A stretch of DNA of 64,000 nt from Sulfurirhabdus autotrophica (GTDB lineage: Bacteria; Pseudomonadota; Gammaproteobacteria; Burkholderiales; SMCO01). Shown here in pieces: positions 35,700 to 43,992 of this stretch. The stretch spans positions 1 to 64,000 of the forward strand of contig NZ_SMCO01000013.1 of NCBI RefSeq assembly GCF_004346685.1. Reading direction: 5' to 3'. The translations under genes were made by a program, and so were the position numbers. Every line of letters begins with the position of its first letter. The first letter of the stretch is position 1. The notes under the pieces are model-generated. The model saw only the letters and a list, made by a program, of their open reading frames with translations, ran no database searches and was not told the DNA's origin.

Positions 35700-35727
35700 C
35701 TCTCCAGATTCAAACGCTGAAGGAGAG
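35700..35727. terminator. Possible terminator downstream of thiG
   Basis: CTCTCC (35700-35705) pairs with GGAGAG (35722-35727); a T5 run lies 11 bases further on. The stem is short and the loop 16 bases. Confidence 0.35.
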
Positions 35728-35742
35728 TGGGAGCCCCTCTTT

Positions 35743-37659
35743 TTAAATCATCGGAGTCCACTCTTCCTCCCCCGGTTGCCCCATTTCATCTTCAAAGAAA
35801 CGGTAGTTATTTCTACCCGTTTCTTTTGCATGATACATAGCGATATCACTCTTTTTCAGCAGCTCTACTTCATCATCACCATCATCAGGGAAAGTCGCTA
35901 TACCAATGCTGGCACCAACACTCAATTCATGCCCTTTTACCATACAAGGTGCTTTCAACACATCCAGCAACTTCTGCGCCGCAACCCCCGCATCCTGAAC
36001 ATTTGCAACACTATGAAGCACCACCACAAATTCGTCACCCCCTTGGCGAGCCACCGTATCTTCGCTGCGAAGGCAGGAAACAAATCGTTCTGAAACGGCC
36101 ACTAACAAACCGTCGCCTACATCGTGCCCAAGGGAGTCATTAATGGTTTTAAAATTATCAAGGTCAATAAAAAGTACAGCCGATTTTCCCCGGCTTCTCA
36201 AGGCTTGACATATCGTCTGCTGAATTCGGTCCTGGAGTAAAGTACGATTCGGCAATCCTGTTAATGCGTCATGATTCGCCAGGAATAAAATTCGTTTCTC
36301 GGACTCCTTACGAGCCGTGATATCCATGACCGAAACTATGAAAACTCGCTGCGAAGCAATAAGCACACTACTTGCCTTATATTCCAGCGGAAACTTCGTG
36401 CCATCTTTACGTAAGCCTTCGATTTCGCTGGCCTCATCACCAGACTCTCCATCCTTGCTTTCGCTATTATGGTTTAGCGTACCCTCTTTCCACTCAGGTA
36501 GCAGGTTAGTAATATGTTGCTCTGCAATCTCATCTTTTGCATAACCAAAAATACGTTCAGCAGCCGGGTTAAACGTTTCTATTAAGCCTTCATTGTTTAC
36601 TGTGACAATCCCCACATCTACACTATCTACAATTCCACGAATTCGGGTCTCGCTATCCAGTAATGAAGCATTCACCTCACGCGCTTTCTGCTCCGATTTG
36701 GAAAGTCTTTGCACCAGCGGGGAAACAAGCCAGCGCAACATTAAAATACCCACCATCACCATAAACACGAGAAGCGGAATGACATATTTGAGTTGCTGTG
36801 TAACCGGTTGGAACAGCTCTGCCTGGTCCACCTTCAGTACCATTCCTATACCAATCTTACCTAACGGTGCATAGGCTGCCACCACATTTTCTTTTCGGTA
36901 ATCCTTCGCAAAAATAATCCCGGATTTACCTTTCAAAGCGTAATCCATTGGCAAAGCTCTTCCATTCAACACTCTGGGGAATCGCTTTAGTATTTTGTTA
37001 AATAATGTCGAAGGCAAGCATTGCATTTCCTGCTGTAAAGGAGCGCATATTGCAAGTTCATACGACGCCCCCAGCACGCTAGCTTCGTTTAGCAATTGCA
37101 TCAGCAACGGGCTGACTGTTTCCACGCTTACCGTACCAAAAATGCGCCCGGTTGCATCTTTTATTTCTGCTGTCGTGCGTTGAATGATTTTACCTTCCCA
37201 TAATAAAGATGAAGGGTAGGCAGTATTTAACGGTATATTTAACTCAGGATTTTGTGAGAATTGCCCGGCACGGACTACTTCTTTTCCATTTATATCTGTA
37301 AAAACGATGCCGGTAACTTCATTAATTAAAAAAGATTTTGCTGCGCGCTGCAATGCTTTAAGTGCTTTTTCATCCTGAGGATTCAAAGCAATTTGCTGAA
37401 GGCTTTCAATCAAAAAAGGGCGGGTTGCTATGAGATTGGTACTGCCCACCCCTTCAGTTATCTGTTTCTCAAATAGATAAACTTTATTTTGCAAAGACGT
37501 TTCAAGACTCTTGCCCAGAATTGATTCAGTCAGTTGCATCATCATGCCATATACAGCAAACCCCGTCAGGATGGTTAACAGCACCAGTATCAGCCCGCCA
37601 ATAAAGTCAATGCGACGATGATCCTGGCTCGGCTGCCCCTTAACTTTCTCAATTACCAT
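35743..37659 (-). CDS. Sensor-PAS-GGDEF diguanylate cyclase
   Basis: 638 residues. Transmembrane helix 1 (about 19-41), a periplasmic sensor region (about 42-290, double-CACHE-like in length), helix 2 (293-312), a linker helix, PAS domain (about 335-455, GLIETFNPAAERIFGY), and GGDEF (about 460-625) with GGDEF at 540-544 and I-site RSED at 531-534. The GGDEF ends FFEDEMGQPGEEEW and stops. In many relatives the equivalent FFxxEM leads into an EAL domain, so this looks like a form without EAL. Convergent with thiG. Confidence 0.92.
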   Translation of the reverse strand: MVIEKVKGQPSQDHRRIDFIGGLILVLLTILTGFAVYGMMMQLTESILGKSLETSLQNKVYLFEKQITEGVGSTNLIATRPFLIESLQQIALNPQDEKALKALQRAAKSFLINEVTGIVFTDINGKEVVRAGQFSQNPELNIPLNTAYPSSLLWEGKIIQRTTAEIKDATGRIFGTVSVETVSPLLMQLLNEASVLGASYELAICAPLQQEMQCLPSTLFNKILKRFPRVLNGRALPMDYALKGKSGIIFAKDYRKENVVAAYAPLGKIGIGMVLKVDQAELFQPVTQQLKYVIPLLVFMVMVGILMLRWLVSPLVQRLSKSEQKAREVNASLLDSETRIRGIVDSVDVGIVTVNNEGLIETFNPAAERIFGYAKDEIAEQHITNLLPEWKEGTLNHNSESKDGESGDEASEIEGLRKDGTKFPLEYKASSVLIASQRVFIVSVMDITARKESEKRILFLANHDALTGLPNRTLLQDRIQQTICQALRSRGKSAVLFIDLDNFKTINDSLGHDVGDGLLVAVSERFVSCLRSEDTVARQGGDEFVVVLHSVANVQDAGVAAQKLLDVLKAPCMVKGHELSVGASIGIATFPDDGDDEVELLKKSDIAMYHAKETGRNNYRFFEDEMGQPGEEEWTPMI

Positions 37660-37829
37660 GCAAGTTTTCCGATTTCGCTTTATGCATTATTATCATTCAG
37701 GACATCACACCCCATGATTGGAATGTTTAGTCAAATATACTTATATAATCAGCGGATAACAAGCCTATTACTGCCAAATAACTCAAGACTTCTGTAGAAT
37801 AGCGTTTCTGTTCGAATTTATTTAAAACC

Positions 37830-38504
37830 ATGACTACCCAACATCGCCCTATTCGCAGCTTTGTCCTTCGCCAAGGCCGTGTATCCAATGCGCAACAACG
37901 CTCGTTTGATACGCTTATGCCTGCATTTGGACTAACGTATTCGGAAACAACCGTTGATCTGACGCAAGCCTTCGGCAGAACCGCACCCAAGATACTCGAG
38001 ATAGGTTTTGGCATGGGGGAGCCCACAGCGCACATTGCACAACACCACCCTGAGAATGATTACCTGGGTGTTGAAGTTCACATGCCCGGGGTAGGCAGCC
38101 TGCTGAAACAGATTGAGGAATTAGGGCTGACCAATATTCGCCTCATTCAACATGATGCCGTAGAGGTGCTCAAAAACATGATTGCACCTGCAACGCTGGA
38201 TGGTGTGCATATTTTCTTTCCTGACCCTTGGCATAAAAAGCGCCATAATAAGCGCCGGCTGATCCAGGCCGACTTTGTTTCTTTGCTTTGTGACCGTCTC
38301 AAGCCTGGTGGATATCTGCATGTCGCCACCGATTGGCAGGATTACGCAGAACAAGTACTTGAAGTACTTAATAACGAGCCTAATCTGATCAATACGGCTG
38401 ATGACTATGCGCCAAAACCTGAATACCGCCCCCTCACTAAATTTGAACAACGGGGTTTGCGGTTAGGTCACGGTGTGTGGGATCTTGTCTTTAAACGCAA
38501 ATAA
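37830..38504 (+). CDS. trmB: tRNA (guanine-N7-)-methyltransferase
   Basis: 224 residues. TrmB makes m7G46 in tRNA using SAM. Motif I is [15 protein letters not shown]; the catalytic/tRNA motif [14 protein letters not shown] and the late TDWQDYAEQ and T-K-F-E-x-R-G stretches are all present. Length standard. The S24-like gene follows 46 bases downstream and may be co-transcribed. Confidence 0.96.
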   Translation: MTTQHRPIRSFVLRQGRVSNAQQRSFDTLMPAFGLTYSETTVDLTQAFGRTAPKILEIGFGMGEPTAHIAQHHPENDYLGVEVHMPGVGSLLKQIEELGLTNIRLIQHDAVEVLKNMIAPATLDGVHIFFPDPWHKKRHNKRRLIQADFVSLLCDRLKPGGYLHVATDWQDYAEQVLEVLNNEPNLINTADDYAPKPEYRPLTKFEQRGLRLGHGVWDLVFKRK

Positions 38505-38550
38505 ATAGCATTCTATTCTTTACAGATGAATACATGAAAGGAATCAAATA

Positions 38551-38904
38551 ATGTCTTCACCAAAAATTATTCCCATCTCTGCTGACGAAGCGGGTACCGA
38601 TTGTGGCGGGGGCGAACCGTTTGCTCTGATGGTGCTGGGCGACAGCATGCTACCCGAATTTGAAGAGGGTGAGATTATCGTGATTGAACCCGGCGGGCTT
38701 GTTCATGATGGTTCTTACGTGATTGCCATGCACAATGATGAACCTATTTTCCGTCAGGTGGTGATTTCAGAAGAGCGATGGTTTCTTAAACCATTAAACG
38801 ATTTATTTCCGGTACTGGAAATTTCTGGCCTGGATGCGATCAAAGGCGTCATTATCCTGAAAAAGAAGCCGGGAAGAAGACGCGCACAAAAATCTTATAT
38901 TTAG
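38551..38904 (+). CDS. S24/LexA-like peptidase-fold protein without DNA-binding domain
   Basis: 117 residues. It is only the C-terminal LexA/S24 fold: nucleophile Ser32 in VLGDSMLPEFEEGE, then GSYVIAMHNDEPIFRQVV. In LexA the general-base Lys follows Ser by 37 residues; here Arg68 stands at that point (36 on) in FRQ. So it may not self-cleave, or uses another base. No helix-turn-helix. The C-terminus is basic (KKKPGRRRAQK). AAAGGA upstream supports the start. Not associated with phage genes. Confidence 0.8.
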   Translation: MSSPKIIPISADEAGTDCGGGEPFALMVLGDSMLPEFEEGEIIVIEPGGLVHDGSYVIAMHNDEPIFRQVVISEERWFLKPLNDLFPVLEISGLDAIKGVIILKKKPGRRRAQKSYI

Positions 38905-38930
38905 TTCAGAAACATACCTCATTTAGTCAC

Positions 38931-38967
38931 GTCTATAGCGTTCACTTTGAGCATAAACGCTATAGAC
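38931..38967. terminator. Perfect 12-base hairpin between convergent genes
   Basis: GTCTATAGCGTT (38931-38942) and AACGCTATAGAC (38956-38967) form a perfect 12-bp stem with a 13-base loop, between the S24-like gene (+) and nitroreductase gene (-). No flanking T-run, so a Rho-independent role is plausible but not typical. Confidence 0.5.
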
Positions 38968-39001
38968 CCTGCTGCCATAATCGTTAAAAGCTACCTTTTT
39001 C

Positions 39002-39604
39002 TCAGAATCGATTGTTAATGATGACTTCCTGCAACGGCAGCTGACCACCCCTGGGCCAGGGTTCTTTCATTCCTTTGCCAATCGCCAACATCATCGTTAC
39101 CACATGGTCTTCAGGTAGATGGACCAACTTACCTACCGCATCAAAATCAAAACCATCCATGGGGCAGCATGCATATCCCATTTCCTGTGCTTCCAGCATC
39201 ATTGCCATCGCCGCTATGCCGCATGAACGCATAGCTTCATCTCTTTGTACTTGCTCCCTTCCCGAATAGTATTGGGTAATGGCCGGCACCATAAATTCCT
39301 GAACTGGCTGGGGCGCATTGCGCCAATAGCGTGCGGTATCTTTCTCCCATGATTTCAGATCTGCGCATATCACCAATAACAATGATGCATCTGTTACCTG
39401 CGCCTGATCCCAGGCTGCTTTCCGGATTTCCTGCCTAAGCGCAGGATCGCTTACCTGTACAAAACGCCAGTTCTGAATATTGAATGCACTAGGGGATAAG
39501 ATAGCCAGTGACAGTAATTTTGTTATTTCATCTTCCGTCATTTTATGTTCAGGATCGTACGCTTTCACTGAACGACGTTGTGTTATTGCTGCGGATACAT
39601 CCAT
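39002..39604 (-). CDS. Nitroreductase-family flavoprotein
   Basis: 200 residues. The N-terminus ITQRRSVKAYDPEHKM and SPSAFNIQNWRFV are the FMN-binding signatures of NfsB-type nitroreductases; the C-terminus has AIGKGMKEPWPRGGQLPLQEVI. Such enzymes reduce nitro- or quinone compounds with NAD(P)H. Last gene of a minus-strand set behind a TetR-type operator: CMD protein, TusA-like, nitroreductase (71-base gap to TusA). Substrate unknown. Confidence 0.9.
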   Translation of the reverse strand: MDVSAAITQRRSVKAYDPEHKMTEDEITKLLSLAILSPSAFNIQNWRFVQVSDPALRQEIRKAAWDQAQVTDASLLLVICADLKSWEKDTARYWRNAPQPVQEFMVPAITQYYSGREQVQRDEAMRSCGIAAMAMMLEAQEMGYACCPMDGFDFDAVGKLVHLPEDHVVTMMLAIGKGMKEPWPRGGQLPLQEVIINNRF

Positions 39605-39675
39605 ATTTTTTCCTCACTTTTAGGTAGAATGGTAGCGACAACAAACGCTCTTTCAATTTGCTGTCGCTTCTTTGT

Positions 39676-39912
39676 TTATTTCTTTTTCATGAAAAATGTG
39701 TACTCTGAACCTGCCTCTGCAGATGACAAAAGTTCATTGCCCGTTTGTTTAGCAAATGCCTGAAAATCTTTAATTGCACCAGGATCCGTTGCCATAATTT
39801 TCAATACTTGCCCCGCCACCAATTCATTTAAAGCTTTCTTGCTCCGTAAAATCGGCAGGGGACAGTTTAATCCCCGTGCATCCAGTTCTTTATCGTAGTT
39901 CATTTCACTCAC
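39676..39912 (-). CDS. TusA-family sulfurtransferase
   Basis: 78 residues, TusA/SirA/YeeD fold. Cys17 in GLNCPLPILRSKKAL is the persulfide-carrying residue of the CPxP motif. It may act as sulfur carrier in tRNA thiolation, molybdenum cofactor or dissimilatory sulfur pathways; the neighbours (AhpD-like and nitroreductase genes) suggest redox stress rather than tRNA work. Starts 3 bases after the CMD gene stop, so translationally coupled. Confidence 0.92.
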   Translation of the reverse strand: MSEMNYDKELDARGLNCPLPILRSKKALNELVAGQVLKIMATDPGAIKDFQAFAKQTGNELLSSAEAGSEYTFFMKKK

Positions 39913-39915
39913 TCC

Positions 39916-40449
39916 TTAAAGATCATTTTCAATTTTGAATGTATTAAACACCACATCTATAGCGATATTTCGTGCCCCATGGAACACCGCATCCATGATT
40001 TCGCTTTCAGCCCATCCCAGCGTTTTAAGCTTGTCCAGATCCGTTGATTGAACACTTTTCGGATTTTGAGTTGCTTTCAAAACAAATAAAAGCATAGCTT
40101 TATCTTTCTCTTCTAATGGCGCATTCTGGGGATTCTGTTTTGTTGCCATGACTTGATCAATAGATAATCCAGCCATATTAATTAACATATTCTCGTTCAT
40201 CCCTACACAGTACTCACATTGATTGTCCTGGGAGACCAACATTCGGACCATAGCCAGCAATGGAAAGCTTAACGTGGGATGTTGCATGTAATAGCCCATG
40301 TTTTGCCACTGCTGCTCTAAAAGATCCGGGCTGCTACTAAACAACTGCATCCCATTCGGCACCCTGCCAATCACCTCATGAATTTGTCCGTAAATGTGCG
40401 CCACTTTACCACCCGCTTTTTCTGGGGATATTGTCTGAATCATTGCCAT
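39916..40449 (-). CDS. Carboxymuconolactone decarboxylase/AhpD-like protein
   Basis: 177 residues from ATG 40449, chosen because AAAGGAG lies 7 bases upstream; a longer frame to 40506 would run through the operator palindrome. All-helical AhpD fold with QCEYCVGMN (C78, C81: the CxxC plus downstream polar residue of alkylhydroperoxidase-like proteins). These act as thiol peroxidases/reductases. First gene of the operon with TusA and nitroreductase, under the palindrome at 40464-40481. Confidence 0.88.
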   Translation of the reverse strand: MAMIQTISPEKAGGKVAHIYGQIHEVIGRVPNGMQLFSSSPDLLEQQWQNMGYYMQHPTLSFPLLAMVRMLVSQDNQCEYCVGMNENMLINMAGLSIDQVMATKQNPQNAPLEEKDKAMLLFVLKATQNPKSVQSTDLDKLKTLGWAESEIMDAVFHGARNIAIDVVFNTFKIENDL

Positions 40450-40463
40450 TTCATTCTCCTTTA

Positions 40464-40481
40464 ATACCAACCGTTTGGTAT
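40464..40481. promoter_or_regulatory. TetR-type operator upstream of the CMD-TusA-nitroreductase operon
   Basis: Perfect inverted repeat ATACCAA-CCGT-TTGGTAT, followed by GTATGT, 15 bases before the CMD start. A related palindrome occurs before the tetR gene (41155-41168); both share ATACCAACCG and GGTATGTATGT. Confidence 0.75.
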
Positions 40482-40534
40482 GTATGTAAAAAATAAACAT
40501 CTGCAACTTTTGCCTCTAAACGACAACCGACCTG

Positions 40535-41143
40535 CTACTTCTTTACCACCATCAGGCCTTGCACATATCCATGTAACTGATTCATGCAAAGCTTAAACGT
40601 CTCTATGGATTGCAATGATTTAGCAATTCCGATACACCCTTCCCAAGCCGATACAACAAACAGCGCAGCGGCATTACAATCTATTTCAGCCTTAATCACG
40701 CCCTGTTTTTGTCCCATTTCAAGCGCTTCAGTCACGGTAAGCCGCCACTGATTGATTACTGCGTTCAACTTTTCTTTAAATACAGGGTCAAGAGGACTCA
40801 TTTCCTGCATCAGGTTGTTTAACGGGCAACCTAACATAATGAAATCCGGTGCGATCTTTTTATCTATCCCGGAAATAATATCCAGCAATGTTTCAACCGG
40901 GTGCCTGCTCTCTCGTAAAGGCGTAAATATCATGGAATCAAGTCGCGGACCAATCACTTCTTCCACTACTGCAAGGCCCAGCGCCTGCTTGGTAGGAAAG
41001 TGATGGTAAAACGCCCCTTTGGTGAGTGCAGTATCTTCCAGAATATTGGAAACACTGGCTGCCTGATAGCCTTGACGATGCATCTCACAAAAAGCGGACT
41101 GCAATAACTTTTCACGTGTTAAATCACGTTGCTTTACTTTCAT
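40535..41143 (-). CDS. TetR-family regulator of the adjacent redox operon
   Basis: 202 residues from ATG 41143 (residue 13 of a longer frame that opens at 41179 and would cross the operator and overlap hemW). Helix-turn-helix: GYQAASVSNILEDTALTKGAFYHHFPTKQAL. The C-terminal part with MLGCPLNNLMQEMS contains a cysteine at the place where NemR-like and related TetR repressors have redox or electrophile-sensing residues. Matching palindromes before its own gene and the next operon indicate autoregulation and control of CMD-TusA-nitroreductase. Inducer unknown. Confidence 0.9.
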   Translation of the reverse strand: MKVKQRDLTREKLLQSAFCEMHRQGYQAASVSNILEDTALTKGAFYHHFPTKQALGLAVVEEVIGPRLDSMIFTPLRESRHPVETLLDIISGIDKKIAPDFIMLGCPLNNLMQEMSPLDPVFKEKLNAVINQWRLTVTEALEMGQKQGVIKAEIDCNAAALFVVSAWEGCIGIAKSLQSIETFKLCMNQLHGYVQGLMVVKK

Positions 41144-41154
41144 GTTCAAATTAG

Positions 41155-41168
41155 ATACCAACCGGTAT
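41155..41168. promoter_or_regulatory. TetR-type operator upstream of tetR
   Basis: ATACC-AACC-GGTAT, 11 bases before the regulator ATG, followed by GTATGTG. Same half-sites as the palindrome at 40464-40481, with shorter spacing between arms. Confidence 0.7.
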
Positions 41169-41175
41169 GTATGTG

Positions 41176-42381
41176 TCAAGCATTGAATTCATCACCGGGA
41201 AGAAATATCGTCAGCAAATCATTAAGAAATCGCTCCCCAACAGGTGTAGGGGCGATACGTGAGTGATCACGTACTATCAGGCCACGCTTTTCTGCTTCAA
41301 CCAATTGTTTTTCGATTACTTTAACAGGCAATCCAGTACGCTCCTGAAAAAGCGCTAAAGGAAACCCGCCCGTTAATCGCAGTGCGTTCATCATGAACTC
41401 AAATCCCATATCCTTGCGCAATACCGGGTGCTCCTCTTGCACAGGCGCACCATTCTGCACGCTATCCATATAGGCTTTTGGCTGCTTATAGCGCATCTGG
41501 CGCAATACCTTATCGGGCAAACTGATTTTGCTATGAGCACCTGCGCCTATACCGACATAATCGCCAAACTGCCAATAATTCAGATTATGCCGACATTGAT
41601 TACCTTTCAAAGCAAACGCCGAAGTTTCATAATGTTCATATTCAGCATGCCCCAACCTTTCTTCAATCATGATCTGCATTTCGGCAGACAAGTCATCATC
41701 CGGCAACTGGGGTGGCTGACGGTAAAAAAGCGTATTGGGTTCAAGCGTCAGGTGGTAAGCAGAGAGATGTGGTGGAGCAAATGCAATGGCTTGTTCCATA
41801 TCTTGCTCAGCTTCCCGCAGCGATTGCCCTGGCAATGCATACATGATGTCCAGATTGAAATTATCAAAAAACTGGTGGGCTATTTCTACCGCTTTACGCG
41901 CCTGTTGGTCGTCGTGTATACGGCCTAATTCTTTCAAATGCTTAGCATTAAAACTCTGAATACCAATAGACAACCGGTTCACTCCGGCCTCCCTGAATCC
42001 ACGAAATTTTTCCACTTCAAAAGTGCCCGGATTTGCTTCCAGCGTAATTTCCGCATCGCAATCCAGTCGCACTCTCGCCCTCACCATTCCCAAAATATCA
42101 TCTATCGCTTTGGCGGACAGTAAACTGGGAGTTCCACCCCCAAAAAAGATAGAGTGAATACTACGCCCCCAGATCAATGGCAGCACCGATTCCAGATCCT
42201 GAGTTAGGGCTGCCACATAAGCTTCCTCGGGAACCTCGTTGCGCGCCTCATGAGAATTAAAATCACAATAAGGACATTTTTTAACGCACCAGGGAATATG
42301 AATATAAAGACTGAGTGGGGGTAATGCGGTGAATTGAATGTCAGCAGAGGCTAACAAAGGCGACATAACTACGGATGCCAT
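41176..42381 (-). CDS. hemW: Radical SAM heme chaperone HemW
   Basis: 401 residues. The radical-SAM [4Fe-4S] motif is C32-x3-C36-x2-C39 in CVKKCPYCDF. SIFFGGGTPSLL, LEANPG, GVNRLSIGIQSFN and YALPGQ follow, and a C-terminal HemN_C winged helix domain ends the protein. HemW inserts heme into target proteins; it lacks the fourth Cys that marks true HemN (CxxxCxxCxC). Follows rdgB and rph on the minus strand, a common betaproteobacterial order. Confidence 0.94.
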   Translation of the reverse strand: MASVVMSPLLASADIQFTALPPLSLYIHIPWCVKKCPYCDFNSHEARNEVPEEAYVAALTQDLESVLPLIWGRSIHSIFFGGGTPSLLSAKAIDDILGMVRARVRLDCDAEITLEANPGTFEVEKFRGFREAGVNRLSIGIQSFNAKHLKELGRIHDDQQARKAVEIAHQFFDNFNLDIMYALPGQSLREAEQDMEQAIAFAPPHLSAYHLTLEPNTLFYRQPPQLPDDDLSAEMQIMIEERLGHAEYEHYETSAFALKGNQCRHNLNYWQFGDYVGIGAGAHSKISLPDKVLRQMRYKQPKAYMDSVQNGAPVQEEHPVLRKDMGFEFMMNALRLTGGFPLALFQERTGLPVKVIEKQLVEAEKRGLIVRDHSRIAPTPVGERFLNDLLTIFLPGDEFNA

Positions 42382-42449
42382 GACACGCTAACCTTTAGCG
42401 CGACAGGCTACAAAACTACCGGCAAATAACATTACTGAAAGGGAAGCAT

Positions 42450-43046
42450 TCATTCGATACTGCTCAATTTTAGCTTGATCAATAATTCAGCCAGCGCCTT
42501 ACCCCGATGACTGATTGCATTCTTAACATCCATCGATAATTCAGCGCCTGTTTGATCCAGCCCCGGCACCAGAAAATAAGGATCATATCCGAACCCACCA
42601 CTACCACGCGGAGTATGCAGGATTTCACCCTCCCATATACCTTCAGCAATCAATGGTTGCGGATCGTGGGGATGACGAACCAGCACAATGACACAGTAGT
42701 AATGCGCTTTGCGATTCACTTCATGGGCTAGCGATTCCAGCAGTTTTGCATTATTACGTTCGTCAGACTTCGGCTCACCAGCAAAACGAGCGGAGTAAAC
42801 CCCCGGCGCACCATTTAATGCGTCCACACAGATTCCGGAATCATCGGCTAACGCGGGCAAACCAGAGAGTTCAGAAGCATGACGGGCTTTGGCGAGACAG
42901 TTTTCGATAAAGGTACAATGCGGCTCTTCCGCTTCAGGGATATTGAAAACGGATTGGGGTAACACCTCCATGCCCAAGGGACTCAGAATGCGATCAATTT
43001 CCCTTAATTTCCCGGGATTATTGCTGGCGATGACGAGTTTTTTCAT
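42450..43046 (-). CDS. rdgB: XTP/dITP diphosphatase
   Basis: 198 residues. Ham1/RdgB hydrolyses dITP, XTP and ITP to monophosphates, keeping damaged purines out of DNA. N-terminal VIASNNPGKLREI, ALADDSGICVDAL (metal-binding Asp) and GFGYDPYFLVPG, SHRGKAL are all typical. Length standard. Between rph (upstream) and hemW (downstream). A solo end of the octamer repeat lies just upstream at 43061. Confidence 0.96.
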   Translation of the reverse strand: MKKLVIASNNPGKLREIDRILSPLGMEVLPQSVFNIPEAEEPHCTFIENCLAKARHASELSGLPALADDSGICVDALNGAPGVYSARFAGEPKSDERNNAKLLESLAHEVNRKAHYYCVIVLVRHPHDPQPLIAEGIWEGEILHTPRGSGGFGYDPYFLVPGLDQTGAELSMDVKNAISHRGKALAELLIKLKLSSIE

Positions 43047-43060
43047 ATTTGTACCTTAGC

Positions 43061-43080
43061 TTAACCACAGAGGCGCAGAG
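43061..43080. repeat. Solo end of the octamer palindromic repeat
   Basis: TTAACCACAGAGGCGCAGAG corresponds to the left terminus of the element at 5944 (TTAACCGCAGAGGCGCTGAG): two nCGCnGAG-type octamers with one base changed. No matching right end is seen within 150 bases, so it is a remnant. Confidence 0.5.
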
Positions 43081-43173
43081 AAAACAAAAAATCGGGAAGC
43101 CGAGTTAGTTCAAGCAAGGCTGGTTGCAAACTTTGAATAATCAAATGATGTCCTGCTCCCTTGCGGTAAAAAA

Positions 43174-43890
43174 TCAAATCACAAGCGCTGTCTTCTGCGC
43201 AGCAACCAGCTGCTGGATACCACTCTGTGCCAAATCAAGCATTGCGCCCATTTCTTCACGGCTGAATGGCGCACCTTCGGCAGTGCCCTGCACTTCAACA
43301 AAACCACCACTACCTGTCATCACGACATTCATGTCGGTATCACAGTCAGAATCTTCCAAATAATCCAGATCCAAAACCGGCACACCTTTATACACACCTA
43401 CCGATATCGCACCAACAAAATCTGACAGTGGTGACTCAGCTATCAACTTCTTTTCCAGCAAAAGGGTGATTGCATCATGCACCGCAACAAATGCCCCTGT
43501 AATACTGGCAGTACGCGTACCCCCATCAGCCTGAATCACATCGCAATCAACATGAATAGTCCGCTCGCCTAATTTCGTCAGATCAACCACTGCACGCAAG
43601 CTGCGCCCAATCAGACGCTGAATTTCCTGGGTACGTCCTGACTGTTTTCCGCGCGCAGCTTCCCGGTCCATCCTGCTATCGGTAGACCGCGGCAACATAC
43701 CGTATTCGGCCGTCATCCAGCCCTGATTTTTGCCTTTCAAAAATCCGGGTACTTTTTCAACCACACTTGCCGTGCAAATGACTTTGGTATCTCCGCATTC
43801 AATGAGTACAGACCCTTCTGCATGTTTGGTATAGTGGCGCGTAATGCGAATATTGCGAAGCTGGTCTGGTTTGCGGTTACTTGGTCGCAT
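43174..43890 (-). CDS. rph: Ribonuclease PH
   Basis: 238 residues. RNase PH removes 3'-terminal nucleotides of tRNA precursors with phosphate. [19 protein letters not shown] start, [34 protein letters not shown] and [18 protein letters not shown] are hallmarks. Complete length. Its leader carries the overlapping hairpins at 43915-43942, between PP2C and rph. Confidence 0.97.
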   Translation of the reverse strand: MRPSNRKPDQLRNIRITRHYTKHAEGSVLIECGDTKVICTASVVEKVPGFLKGKNQGWMTAEYGMLPRSTDSRMDREAARGKQSGRTQEIQRLIGRSLRAVVDLTKLGERTIHVDCDVIQADGGTRTASITGAFVAVHDAITLLLEKKLIAESPLSDFVGAISVGVYKGVPVLDLDYLEDSDCDTDMNVVMTGSGGFVEVQGTAEGAPFSREEMGAMLDLAQSGIQQLVAAQKTALVI

Positions 43891-43914
43891 GAATACACCT
43901 TTAATATAGATAAA

Positions 43915-43942
43915 GCCCCATCACTTTATGGGGCATAAAGTG
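43915..43942 (-). terminator. Overlapping hairpins between PP2C and rph
   Basis: Two mutually exclusive perfect stems: CACTTTATG/CATAAAGTG (43922-43930 with 43934-43942, 3-base loop) and GCCCCAT/ATGGGGC (43915-43921 with 43928-43934, 6-base loop). On the minus strand the second is followed by TTTATCT, a weak terminator tail, so it probably ends the kinase-PP2C transcript ahead of rph. An attenuator is possible. Confidence 0.55.
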
Positions 43943-43992
43943 AACGCTGAACTGTTTTGTCTGAAACCGGCAGGCCTTTGGCCAATATTTTG

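Noticed and set aside
38551-38904. Phage repressor or LexA
   Set aside because: No DNA-binding domain and no phage genes nearby; the S24 fold alone is not evidence of a prophage.
38937-43948. Shared 12-mer AGCGTTCACTTT between the hairpins at 38.9 and 43.9 kb
   Set aside because: Pairs of equal 12-mers are expected many times by chance in 64 kb.
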